In this document: positions 28,084-39,659 of the stretch, one piece after another
How the letters are laid out: every line of letters begins with the position of its first letter
Position numbering within the stretch: position 1 is the first letter of the stretch
Assembly: GCA_947172415.1 (NCBI GenBank)
Contig: OX359197.1
Coordinates: 5,085,673 to 5,149,672, forward strand
Source of the DNA: Chondrosia reniformis
Taxonomy: Eukaryota > Porifera > Demospongiae > Chondrillida > Chondrillidae
Length of the DNA stretch: 64,000 nucleotides
Direction: 5' to 3'
Position numbers and translations under genes: made by a program
The notes under the pieces: generated by a model
Told to the model about the DNA's origin: nothing
The model's database searches: none
The model's input: only the letters and a program-made list of their open reading frames with translations

Positions 28084-30223
28084 CTAACATAGTTTTTCTC
28101 CATAAATGGCCTCAGCGATGATGTATGTAATGAGAGCTATTACAATTACAACAGTGAGTATCCATAGATTAATTTCAATAGATATTGAACTTGAGATGAA
28201 GTAATTGCAGGCTCCCCCGAATGAATTGAATGCCCAGTAAAGGATCAGAACTTCTGTAGTCAACTTATCCTTGCTCCCGAGGATGCTACAATATACTAAT
28301 GGAATAAGATATATGATATACAGGTATATATATATAGGATATAATTGCTACGTACGTACACCTTATAAACTTTCTATATATGTATACTTACTTATTGGTG
28401 CAATAATCCAAAAGGAACTTGTAACTCCAAATACAGCTGATGACAAGAAAATAGCTACAAAGTTAGGCTGTCTGTCCCAGAATATCAAAAAGAGGCAAAT
28501 AGCCATGTGAAATGCTGACACAATTATAGCAGCTGCAGTTCTAGTGGTGTAAAGGGTAATCTTTCCGGTAACTAAGAGTACTAAGAAGCCAGATGTTGCC
28601 CAGACAATAAATGCTATACCAACGTAGGGTATTCCAACACACTCTGACACAAAATGCTAAGCATGGAGAAATGGGAAAGTCACAAAGTACAATTTAAAGG
28701 ATAAAACATGTACATACCACCATGCATGTCTTTAGGAAAATGGCGTTTTAAACTTTATAAGAAAATGAAAATATAACTGTGTCATCAAATCTATACTTTA
28801 AGATAGTACATCTTCGAAACTTTTTGAGTGACTAAAGGTGCACTTGTTTTATATACAACTGTCAAGTTGCTGGAGGACACTGTGTCCTTATAGATGCATG
28901 CACAACATAGAATTTGGGAGATGTATATACCATCTCAAAGATATGAATATATACATGTATACATACATGTATATGTATAAATGTATACCACTGGATCAAA
29001 TTTCAGGTTTCATATGGCATGAAACCTATATGAAACTTCTTGAACCAGGGTGCTCAAATATGTACTAATAAATTAATTTCATGGGTTGCAAATTTTAAAA
29101 GCCCCTCTTACTGAGTTTTATAAATACTTCATACCTTATGAAACCTGACATTTGATCCTGTGTACATTCATATTCTCAGAGAAGGCTGATATAGGCAAAC
29201 ATCAATACAAGATATATGCATAGTAGCAACAAATTCAATAACCTTTGTAAAAGCCCCTGTAAAGAAGCCAACATCTAATCCTGACAGAAAACTTCCAGCA
29301 AGAGGTAACAGATATGAAGGTTGTTTCAACATCCATAACATAGAACAGATTCGTTTCTTTAAGTCCTTAATAATCTTCTGTTTGGATTTCCAGAATTCAC
29401 AGTTAAGATCATTGGGAAGAAAAAGGGAGAAAATGATGCTAAACACACCTATAAGTGAACTAGTACCAACAATTGCATAATATGTAGTAGGAGAGAGTGC
29501 AGCCAGAGTAATTGGTTTATCACAGACATCGGATCTAGATTGATTAACAGGAGTTGTTGAATTCTGAAAAACAGGGTCTGTAAGCAAAAACGCAGTAGTT
29601 ACACCATTGGCAAGTGATGTACCTAGCCTCAGTGAAAACATGAGAACACCTTGAAAAATGGCAATGTACCGCTTAGTGTTTTCCTCCACATCACCTGGCT
29701 TGTTCTGAGCTATGGTCACAGCACTCTGATTAACATAGGTTGGGGTACCATTCATTACAATACCAAACCCTAGCCCAAGAAGAACAGATGATGGCATTAA
29801 AGTGTACCAGGAAGGATAGAAATTAGCTAGTGTGAAACTCAAGTAGCAGATACTGCCGAGGAGGGTTGTTAGTTTTAGGCCAATTAGGTCAACAATTAGG
29901 GGAACCAAAAAGTTGGCCACAACCCAGGAGGCCCACTGAAGACCCAGTGCCACAAAGCCCAGGACCTCATGAAGAGATGTCTGACTTCCAGCTAGTACGA
30001 AATAACCACTGTTAGCAAGGAACATTACAGAAACCGCAAAGAAAACGTTACAATATGACCTTTTTACCGACAAATCACTACGAGACTCCATCATTTTGTT
30101 TTGTGTCATCTGATTTGAAACTGCCAATTTAGCTTCAGTTTCTTCGAAATCTAGATCTTGGACTTCATTTCGAATTCCATGTACAATTTTTTCAGTGTAA
30201 CTTTCAGCCGGACTGGAAGACAT
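28084..30223 (-). CDS. UNC93-like membrane protein, tandem copy 3, C-terminus truncated by stop
   Basis: Exons 30223-29243, 28656-28388 and 28285-28084, giving 483 residues. A single change turns the CAG codon of copy 2 into TAG (28084-28086), removing the last ten residues after GEKLC. The former stop lies at 28054-28056. All helices remain, so the protein may still work unless the tail carries a trafficking signal. It starts MSSSPAESYTEK and differs at the first helix (NSGYFVLAG in place of NSCYHILAG). Otherwise it is nearly identical to copies 2 and 4. It could be an early pseudogene. Confidence 0.82.
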
Positions 30224-30989
30224 TTAGTCTACGCGTGAGCTTATTTCTCTCTCTGTACATATGTAGCTCTGACTTTCAGTGGTATAGTCGCTGATGTGCC
30301 GCTGTAGAAAAAGTAAGCGAATTTCAAGGTTCTTTGTTCTCACTAAGTGGACTCATAAAACGAAGAAACACTTGAATCAGTTCTTTCCTTGAGGGTCATT
30401 TAGCGGTCACTGTGTATATAACATCCATGCGTGGGTATATATTATATTATATTATCACGGAAAAAAGCTAAGGATTACCCGCCGAAATCCCTTCAAAATA
30501 GGCAGGTGTATTAGGTAGAATGGATTTATTATATTCATCGCGCCGGAGGCATGCAACATACGTAACACTGCATATCGTCTGAACTCTGGATACATGTATA
30601 TATGGTTACTTTTTATATATATCTGTCTCTTATTCAGCTTCTTTCAGAATGAGAGGACTTATAAGGTACTAATTAACTGCAGATCGTACTCATATGGTTG
30701 CTCCTATGGTAACATTAGCCAATAGCCAAATTGGCTTACTATATAGTCACAAAAAGTTAGTGGAGGGTGCATGATTACATTAAAAATATCAATACAATAA
30801 AACGGTGGCCTTTATATTTAGGCCTGTTCCCATGAGAGGACATGCACTGCTAAGGAGTTAATTGCTCTTATAATTGTTCATTCTGTTAACTGCCCTTTTG
30901 CATGTGCTCCTTCATCCTCTCATGGTCTTGCTTGTCTCCCCAATGTATATACATTACACATATACCTATCTAGGCATTCCTATTACTGA
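30224..30989. promoter_or_regulatory. 5' flank of UNC93 copy 3
   Basis: Repeats the conserved UNC93 upstream block (CGCTGATGTGCCGCTGTAG, AAGGATTACCCGCCGAAA, CTTATAATTGTTCATTCTGT) with small indels. It ends abruptly at about 30960, where the LINE fragment begins. Confidence 0.55.
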
Positions 30990-31661
30990 GCATTTAATTG
31001 GATACTAGAGCGATGATGGAAGATCGGCTGACAAAAGGTAATAGAGCCCTTAGCGCTCTAATCTGCAAGTGCAGAGATTTTGACCCTCAATTCTTGTTGT
31101 TTAGCAGACTGTACGACACCCTTGTAGCCACAGTCATAGACTATGGAGCAGAAGTGTGGGGGACGAGGGCAGTAGATAGGTCAGTAGACAGGGTACAGAA
31201 TAGGGCTATTAGAGGATTTCTAGGGTAGGTATCGATCATCCTATTACAGCCTTAGAAACTGAATGTGGCTGGATACCAACTAGATGGAGAGTGAGACTTA
31301 AAGTATTAATGTATTGGAGGAAGCTCTTAATTATGCCAGATAACATAGTGATTAAAAAGATAATTAACCATACGGGACATAAAGGTGGGATGGATTCTTA
31401 AGATAAATGACATCTTTGAAACATTGAAGTTAGGGAACCCTCTTGATTGTAAAAGCCTATCTGGGAACGGATTCAAATCAGTAATATGTAGTTGCCTTGC
31501 AAGAGAACTTAAGAAGGAATGGAATGATAGTATGAATGGTATTAGCAAGCTAAGGGACCTAGCCAGTCTGATGGATAGTGAGGAACCAAGTTATAGTACT
31601 GAAATTAGAAATAGAGAGGTTAGAAGTCTGATAGCCAGACTGAGAGGTGGTACAGCTAGAC

Positions 31662-31712
<51 letters not shown>

Positions 31713-31930
31713 ATTGAGGAGGGAAGGTGGTTAGAATATGCCAAAATTGTAACTTAATAGAATAGGAAGACTGCGCCCATTTTATATTTAGGTGTGGAAA
31801 ACCTAGTCTCAGAAATGTAAGAGCTAGTCTGCTTGAGGAGTTAAAAGAAGTATATAGATAATAGTTTTGACAGTAAAAAGCATGAAGAGATATTACTAGT
31901 TGTATTAAGAGAGGCCTGTAAAAGTAAAAA
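30990..31930 (+). mobile_element. Degenerate LINE C-terminal region with (TA)n insertion
   Basis: The first frame (30998-31226) reads like the post-RT region of non-LTR elements: KGNRALSALICKC, LYDTLVATVIDYGAEVWG, VDRVQNRAIRGFLG. A frameshift follows, then ALETECGWIPTRWRVRLKVL, then ELKKEWNDSM and REVRSLIARLRGGTARL, interrupted by a TA microsatellite (31668-31709). It ends with an EDCAHFIFRCGKPSLRN zinc-knuckle-like segment. Multiple stops mean it is inactive; the endonuclease and RT catalytic core are missing. Confidence 0.85.
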
Positions 31931-33130
31931 TTGGTTTGTTACTGTTTTCTAGCTTAAAACTAGCTTTTTCTTCCTTAGCATCGAATATTAAACAAACGAA
32001 AAGGATTTAGAAACCACCTTTACTAATACTATCATCATTATTCTTACTTGGTTGGCTGCTGTGAAGGGGTCTATAGATCTTTCTATTTGCATTGGGGTTT
32101 CTCATGTTAAGAAATTGGATCTGGCCATGTTCAAAATAAAGGCATGGGGCAAAATTGTCAATACAATAAATTTTGATCCTCAAGCTAGTGAACATGCAGA
32201 GCCCCAGCCCATGGTATATACTAGGTAAAGACTTGGTGTTAAGAAGTAGCGACCGAATTCCATACACATGCAGCCATGCAGGAGAAGATAACCATGCAGT
32301 GTGCAGACTATACATATACATTATCAGCCATTTATCGTTGTCGATATCTTAATATCTAACTAAATACTACAGTATATACGAATATGCATGGATCATATTA
32401 TGTAACATATTTTAATCAAATTCATGCAGATCGCTATATAAAATTCTTATAACTATATAGTATAGTAAAATTCACCTTTAACTGAGTATATACATCAATT
32501 AAACTCATATTAGCCCTATCTCTCCCCATACATAGATTTGTACATATTATACTATTTTTTGTAAATATGAGTATAAATCAAAACTTTCAAAACTCATTGA
32601 TCATGCTTATAGATGTCTGTGAATGCTGACACCAAGTCACAGCTTCATATCTTTCCATTTGATAGAGTTACAGAAGTAAATGTACAAAATATCCTAGGAT
32701 GAAAATTTAATGTATGGGCAGAGATATATATAGGGCAAATATGAATATAAATCAAAATTTCCACCATCATGCTTAATATATAGATCACAGCTGTACTCCT
32801 TTTTGAAAACAACCAATTGCAAGCCAAATCATAATGAACTGGCTGCCACCGACTGGCTTGGAATGATTTGTGCAATAAATTGCACCAAGAAAATTTTTGG
32901 CTGAGTCCCCCGGTCTCAAAAGTGTTCTGACTCCTTTGAGGGGTCTAGTTCTTTCTTTTTATATATAGGCTGTCTCCTGATCGTGATCCTTTGCAAATGC
33001 TTTCTGCTGTTATTCATACAAATAGTTGATTAGGTTACAGAAATTAATAAATTGGATCTGACAATATAGACTGGCATGGGACAATGTATTAAGTTTGATC
33101 CTCAACCAACCATTTACCCAGCCCAAGACA
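31931..33130. other. Duplicated spacer with reverse-orientation satellite
   Basis: 31931-32330 includes segments also found near 38500 (AGCTTAAAACTAGCTTTTCC, then ACAAACGAAAAGGAT). 32460-32770 repeats the diverged satellite of 24600-24870 with deletions, and 32805-33130 repeats 24950-25281. No intact gene. Confidence 0.5.
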
Positions 33131-33560
33131 ATGCACTTAACTTATGAGAACGTAGAGAAGTGGTTGAAGGAGCTGAGGGACCATGCAGACTCCAATTGCA
33201 ATATTGTGACCATGCTGGTAGGCAACAATTAAGTGTGACTTGCGACATCTGAGGGCTGTACCTACTGAGGAATTCGAAGCTAAACAATTCTCTGAGAAGA
33301 ACATGCTCTCCTTCATTAAAACATCGGCTCTTGACTCCACTAATGTATACGTAGAAGCTGCCTTTCAGAACATTCTCACCAGCTGGTTGTGTTCATTTGC
33401 CATACACTTTCTTGTCTCTTTGAATAATTTAGAGCATCATTTTCTTATAGAACTGTGACCATGGACAACTTTAATGTGACTCTAAAGAAGCACATTACTT
33501 TTTATTTGGGGTAAGTCTACAGAGTTTAATTTGGATAAGGATTAGGTTAAGATTTATTTT
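33131..33560 (+). pseudogene. RAB11 exon 4 fragment plus intron 4 start, copy B
   Basis: Same start point, same in-frame TAA and same indels as the copy at 25282, plus its own insertion (NVYVEAAF, an extra six bases). Intron-derived sequence continues through an uninterrupted TTAA at 33547-33550 into AAGATTTATTTTCATC. It therefore preserves the empty site of the TTAA-flanked insertion. Confidence 0.93.
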
Positions 33561-34261
33561 CATCTCTCCACAGTGTTTTACAGTGTTTTACTGGCTTTCC
33601 ACATTTCATTAATGAACCTGGGAGTCTTTGTCTCCTTGATCAATATAAGTAAATCCTTAAGTCTCTGTGTTAAATCAGGGTTCTTTATATCTAGGATGCA
33701 ATTTAGGGGGATGAAGGTATTAAGGAAAGCGCGAGAGCTAGGGGGTCTAGGATTTTATGCCCTCTGAGATTGATTCTGTCATGATCTGAGAGGTAAAAAT
33801 CACATTTCTGGAACGTTAACCATGATGTTTTCATGCACTCATTTTGTCAGCAATTATATGATATAATTAATTCAGAGATAGGTACATATTCAGGAGTGTG
33901 ATACTCTAAACACAGATCAAAACAGTGCAACAATAATGGTTTATAAAGGTAATCTATATATACGCTTCTTAGCTATACTAGCAGCTAGGTGAGAACTTTC
34001 TCTAAGCCATTTTTTAAATTGCAATTGGGTAAATTTTGGGGGGGGGAGGAAGCTGGAGTGTTTGGGGGAGAAGTTTCCCCCCACCCCCCAGTAGATTGAA
34101 CCCTGCCTATCCAGTTGTGCAGCATGTATCCATATTTGGTCGTTTCCATATGTGTACAAATCCATTTGTTTACCTATCCATGAGTGCATTTATGCATGTT
34201 TGTAGGAATGCCCTATATAGTCAACGTATCTATATGTGCATCTATGTAGGTAGGTAGGTAT
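33561..34261. other. Duplicated block and G-rich spacer
   Basis: 33561-33820 matches 20160-20430 and 27260-27520 (TTTTACTGGCTTTCCACATT, GGGAGTCTTTGTCTCC). 34035-34095 is a G-run followed by a C-run that could fold. No gene recognised. Confidence 0.45.
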
Positions 34262-34720
34262 AAGAGGTTAAAAAAGAAAGTGAAAGCCTATAGAGCTTTA
34301 GATGAGGATGCAGTTGCATATGTATATGTAGTGTGTATGTACGTATATCTTAGACACATGTTGCAAAAATATATTCACATAGCATCCGTATTTGTGCTTC
34401 AGAGATCTACCATAGAGTGAAACCCTTAACTGGATCATCCCAAGGACATGAGAGCGATCAGACAACTATAGTTGTCCAGCCCCCACCTCCTGAACCTGCT
34501 TCTGGGTCAAATTGTCCTTCCTGTAAAAAGAAGTGATCGAGCACTTAGAGAGAGCTGTACACTTTCAACTCAAAAATCTCTAGAGCAAAAACTGTATGCT
34601 TATAATTCTTCCACAATTCCTGGTTGAAAGAGTGCATGTTCAGATAAATATAGGTTCTCTGTATTATAGTGATTATATACATGTATGGTTACAGGATATC
34701 GACCATACATGCATACTTGT
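34262..34720 (+). pseudogene. RAB11 exon 5 copy (34403-34536) with flanking intron and 3' sequence
   Basis: Homologous to 13424-13880, including the acceptor (TTTGTGCTTCAG) and the whole last exon. Its 44 codons remain open to the same TGA. Only five bases differ from RAB11 exon 5, three of them silent; the changes are S to T and P to S. It lies about 1 kb after the broken exon 4 of copy B, in the correct order, so it is the 3' part of the same duplicate. With exons 1-3 absent it cannot encode a GTPase. Confidence 0.92.
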
Positions 34721-34903
34721 AGGTGGGACTGCAGTCCATATACTTGACATATCTCCATGTATAAATATACAGATGCGCTCAAAATAAACTTACACTGTGA
34801 AAGTATGGCGACAGTGAGTAAAATTACCTTGTCGAATCGACCAGGACATCGTATGAAACAAATTAGAACGAAGGATGTGATATACTATAATGGCGTTTGT
34901 TAA

Positions 34904-35135
34904 TCAATATTTAGTGTGTGCATGCGTGCTTGTTCTGCTTTTAATAACAGCGTCCATTCTTTGTGGTATGTAATTAATATTCGTTTGAAAAAGTCGTCCA
35001 GGATGGTAAAGACAACGGTAAATGTTTCCTATAATCAGTTTATATGGCTTGTTTATTCGGCTAAACTCATCCCATAGACTTTCTATCGGGTTTTGGTCAG
35101 GCGATTGTGGGGGAAGAAAATTAAGGAATTTGAAT
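34904..35135 (-). pseudogene. Tc1-like transposase C-terminal remnant (unit 4)
   Basis: The minus-strand frame includes LNFLPPQSPDQNPIESLWDE, then INKPY and, near the end, NYIPQRMDAVIKSR and HTKY. These are the standard end of Tc1-family transposases. The glutamate in NPIE is the third catalytic residue. The N-terminal DNA-binding region and the two aspartates are missing. Confidence 0.85.
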
Positions 35136-35346
35136 CCTCTAACCAACATAACACTCACCCAATATTATTATACATGAAAGTTATGCATATTATTTTACAC
35201 TGTGCAACAACTTGAACACAAAAATTGTGAAAGCATGTCTTTGGCCATGGTAAAATACATGCTCAAAAAATAGAAACCGCATATATACTTAAACCACATG
35301 CTAATATAGGGTATACATTCACACTAGTATGTATAGTCATATCACA

Positions 35347-37508
35347 TTAATTTTTTAATTCATAAATACCATTTTTCTGACATAGTTTTTCTCCATAAAT
35401 GGCCTCAGCAATGATGTATGTAATGAGAGCTATTACAATTACAACAGTGAGTATACATAAATTAATTTCAATAGATATTGAACTTGAGATGAAATAATTG
35501 CAGGCTCCTCCGAATGAATTGAATGCCCAGTAAAGGATCAGAACTTCTGTAGTCAACTTATCCTTGCTCCCAATGATGCTACAATATACTAATGGAATAA
35601 GGTATATGATATACAGGCCTAGGTATATAGGATATGTAAATTGCTACGTATACCTTATAAAATTTCTATATAATAATATGTATACTTACTTATTGGTGCA
35701 ATAATCCAAAAGGAATTTGTAACACCAAATACAGCTGATAACAAGAAAATAGCTACAAAGTTAGGCTGTCTGTCCCAGAATATCAAAAATAGGCAAATAA
35801 CCATGTGAAATGCTGACACAATTATAGCAGCTGCAGTTCTAGTGGTGTAAAGGGTAATCTTTCCGGTAGCTAAGAGTACTAAGAAGCCAGATGTTGCCCA
35901 GACAATGACTGCTATACCAACGTAGGGTATTCCGACACACTCTGACACAAAATGCTAAGCATGGGGAAATGGGAAAGTCACAAAGTACATAAATCTCAAC
36001 ATGTTGGAAAATTTAAAGGATAAACAAGTACATACCATACTATATAACCATGGATGTCTTTAGGAAAATGTCGTTTTAAACTTTATATACATATGTCATC
36101 AAATCTACATCTTTGAGATAGTACGTCTACCAAACTTTTTGAGTATCAAAGATGCAGTTGTTTTATATACAGCTGTCAAGTTGCTGATGCATGGAGGAGA
36201 CTGTGTCCTTATAGAATGATGCATGCACAACATAGAATTTGGGAGATGTATATACCATCTCAAAGATATGAATATGTACATGTATACATGTATACTACAG
36301 GATCAAAATAAGGTTTCATATGGCATGAAACCTATATGAAACTTCTCAAATATGTACTAATAGATTAATTTCATGGGTTTCAAATTTTAAAAGCCCCCTT
36401 TCTGAGTTTTATACACACTTCATACCTTATGAAACCTGACATTTGATCCTGTGTACATTCATATTCTCAGAGTAGGCTGATAAACATTAATACAAGATAT
36501 ATGCATAGTAGCAACAAATTCAATAACCTTTGTAAAAGCCCCTATAAAGAAGCCGTGATCTAATCCTGACAGAAAACTTCCAGCAAGAGGTAACAAATAT
36601 GAAGGTCGTTTCAGCATCCATAACATAGAACAGATTCGTTTCTTTAAGTCCTTAATAATCTTCTGTTTGGATTTCCAGAATTCACAGTTAAAATCATTGG
36701 GAAGAAAAAGGGAGAAAATGATGCTAAACACACCTATAATTGAACTAGTACCAACAATTGCATAATATGTAGTAGGAGAGAGTGCAGCCAGAGTAGTTGG
36801 TTTATCACAGACATCAGATCTAGATTGATTAACAGGAGTTGTTGAATTCTGAAAAACAGGGTCTGTAAGCAAAAATGCAGTAGTTACACCATTGGCAAGT
36901 GATGCACCTAGCCTCAGTGAAAACATGAGAACACTCTGAAGAATGGCAATGTGCCGTTTAGTGTTTTCCTCCACATCACCTGGCTTGTTCTGAGCTATGG
37001 TCACAGCGCTCTGATTAACATAGGCTGGAGTACCATTCATTACAATACCAAACCCTACCCCAAGAAGAACAGATGATGGCATTAAAGTGTACCAGGAAGG
37101 ATAGAAATTAGCTAATGTGAAGCTCAAGTAGCAGATACTGCCGAGGAGGGTTGTTAGTTTTAGGCCAATTAGGTCAACAATTAGAGGAACCAAAAAGTTG
37201 GCCACAACCCAGGAGGCACACTGAAGACCCAGTGCCACAAAGCCGAGGACCTCATGAAGAGATGTCTGACTTCCATATAGCATGTGATAACAACTGCTAG
37301 CAAGGAACATTACAGAAACCGCAAAGAAAACGTTACAATAAGATCTCTTTACCGACAAATCACTACGAGACTCCATCATTTTGTTTTGTGTCATCTGATT
37401 TGAAACTACCAATTTAGCTTCAGTCTCTTCGAAATCTAGATCTTGGACTTCATTTCGAATTCCATGTACAATTTTTTCAGTGTAACTTTCAACCGGACTG
37501 GAAGGCAT
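35347..37508 (-). CDS. UNC93-like membrane protein, tandem copy 4
   Basis: Exons 37508-36528, 35954-35686 and 35578-35347; 493 residues, all frames open. It has the same topology, splice sites and mid-protein glycosylation-type loop as copy 1. Distinct residues include SSCYHMLYG in helix 1, KRHIAI rather than KRYIAI, and KRPSYL rather than KQPSYL. The terminus is GEKLCQKNGIYELKN. It is the rightmost unit, and its 5' flank (37509-38400) repeats that of copy 1. Confidence 0.88.
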
Positions 37509-38619
37509 TTAGTCTACGCGTGAGCTTATTTCTCTCTCTATATAGCTCTGAGTGGTAGTCGCTGATGTGCCGCTGTAGTAAAGGTAAGCGAATTTCAAGG
37601 TTCTTTGTTCTCACTAAGTGGACTCATAAGACGAAGTAACACTTTAATCAGTTCTTTCCTTGATCATGAGGGTCATATAATGGCCACTGTGAAATGTAAA
37701 ACATACGTGGGTATAATTATAGCGGGAAAAGCTACTTTTCGAGGATTAATTACCCGCCGAAACCCCTTCAAAATAGGCAGGTGTAGCTCATCGCGCCGGA
37801 GGCATATATACGTAAAACTGCATGCGTAGCTATAGGCTTTCGTCTGAACTACAAAGTGATATCTGGATACATGCATGGTATATATAGGGTTACGTTTTAT
37901 GTATATCTGTGTCTTACTCAGGATGAGATTAGTGTGCGACTTGTAAGGTACTAATTAACTGCAGATCTAATTTATATGGTTGCTCCTATGGTAACATTAG
38001 CCAATAGCCAAATTGGCTTACTATATAGTCACAAAACGTTAGTGGAGGGTGCATAATTACATTAAAATATCAATACTGGTGGCCTATATATTTAGGCCTG
38101 TTCCCATGAGAGGAGATGCACTGCTAAGGAGTTAATTGCTCTTATAATTGTTCATTCTGTTAACTGCCCTTTTGCATGTGCTCATTCATCCACTCATGGT
38201 CTTATTTGTCTCCCCAATGTATATATATTTGCCAGCATGGTTTGCTGGTAACTGTCCAGGGCTGCCAGTCAGGATGGACTTCAAGGTATTGGTGCAGATT
38301 ATTTGGAGGGTCTCATTGAACATAAGAGAGGCCGGTAATTCTATCATTATTCTTACTTGGTTGGTCATCCTTCTTTTCCTTATGCAAGTTTTACTGTTTT
38401 CAGAAATTATTATGTAACGTCGGGCTTCCTGTTCGTAACCTTGTATAATATCTGTCACCAAAATGGCGGACGTTCGACTGGCATTCGTTTTATAGCTTAA
38501 AACTAGCTTTTCCTTCCTTAGCGTCGAATATTAAACAAACGAAAAGGATCTAGAAACCACCTTTACTAATACTATGTAACGTAAATCCTGCGTAAAAACG
38601 TTTTCTACGAGATATAGCC
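37509..38619. promoter_or_regulatory. 5' flank of UNC93 copy 4 and array end
   Basis: The conserved upstream block runs to about 38400, where homology with the other units stops. 38440-38570 contains CACCAAAATGGCGGACG, a YY1-like motif, and a short segment shared with 31945-32030. No gene is seen. Confidence 0.5.
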
Positions 38620-39260
38620 TTGAATAATTAATGCGCCACCCAAAGGTATTCTTGATGATGGATGCTATGCATTCCCTGTGGTCTGGGCTTGCAAGGGCGA
38701 GATGTGTTACATTCTAGTTGAAGGTTATGACGAATCCACTGTTTGAAGGAAGGATTTTGAGGGCAGCAGTGTTGGAGGCGGCTAAGAGTGGCTGAGGATG
38801 AAGAATCTGAAAAAATACCTGGAGTGCTTTGGTTGGTGTGGAATTGGTGCCAAGGAGGTAAAAGGGATGTCATGTAGAGAAATCACAATGATGTTACAGG
38901 CTTGCACGAGAAGGAAGGTGGAAGATGAATGGGATGGTGAACTGGTCACGAAACCCAAGTTGGCCTTGTTGAACTTTTGAAGGAGAAAGGTGGTGAATCT
39001 CGATGTTTAAATGTGGCAGACAAGGGTAAGAGACGGATGATGATGATGATCAGGGGACAGGTGGGACAGTCCCACTCAGGATTGAATGTGGAAGGTGGAG
39101 GGGTCTTGAGAGAGAGGAGAGAACATGTGGGGAGTGTGCACGTGATTTGGGGGGGAAAAAGTGGAAGATGTGCAACATTGGCTGCTGGAGTGCGAGAGAT
39201 GGAAGGATGAATGAGTGGACCTTTTTCAGTTATTGTCTTGGGTAGCACTGGGGTTTGATT
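38620..39260 (+). mobile_element. Degenerate LINE 3' end, second family
   Basis: Broken plus-strand frames carry a LINE C-terminal signature. TRRKVEDEWDGEL and RMMMMIRGQVG are followed, after a frameshift, by EKVEDVQHWLLECERWKDE and a stop. This matches the HWLLxCxRW end seen in many non-LTR elements. It differs clearly from the 30990 fragment, so it is another lineage. A short ATG repeat (GATGATGATGATC) sits inside. Confidence 0.7.
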
Positions 39261-39659
39261 TGATGACTGATGATGATATAAACTATTTGCCATTCTGGAT
39301 CAAGGATGCAAGTATCACTCAATCCTTAAGATTATTTTGAAGATGTGGACTGCTCGAATTAGTTGACCATTTTTGAATTGATGACTTAATGCTCTGTTGT
39401 TGATAATCAAATTCATGCAGTTGGCCTCCTTTACATGTTGTCCATATTAATCATAATTACTATTCACCTTTGACTGTGTATAGTGTTGCATGTCATATCT
39501 AGAGTTATGTAAATGTACAATTGTTCAGAACAGTTTCATCTATTCTATATACGACTTTCACAACATTAATCAAAACCTGGTGTATAAGTGATTTGTATGA
39601 AATAATAATACATATAGGGATTATATGGGTTCCATAAGGGTATAGCGTTTCCAATGGTA
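39261..39659. other. AT-rich spacer, 3' UTR of short filamin gene
   Basis: I see no gene or repeat; presumed 3' untranslated sequence of the minus-strand gene at 39660. Confidence 0.45.
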
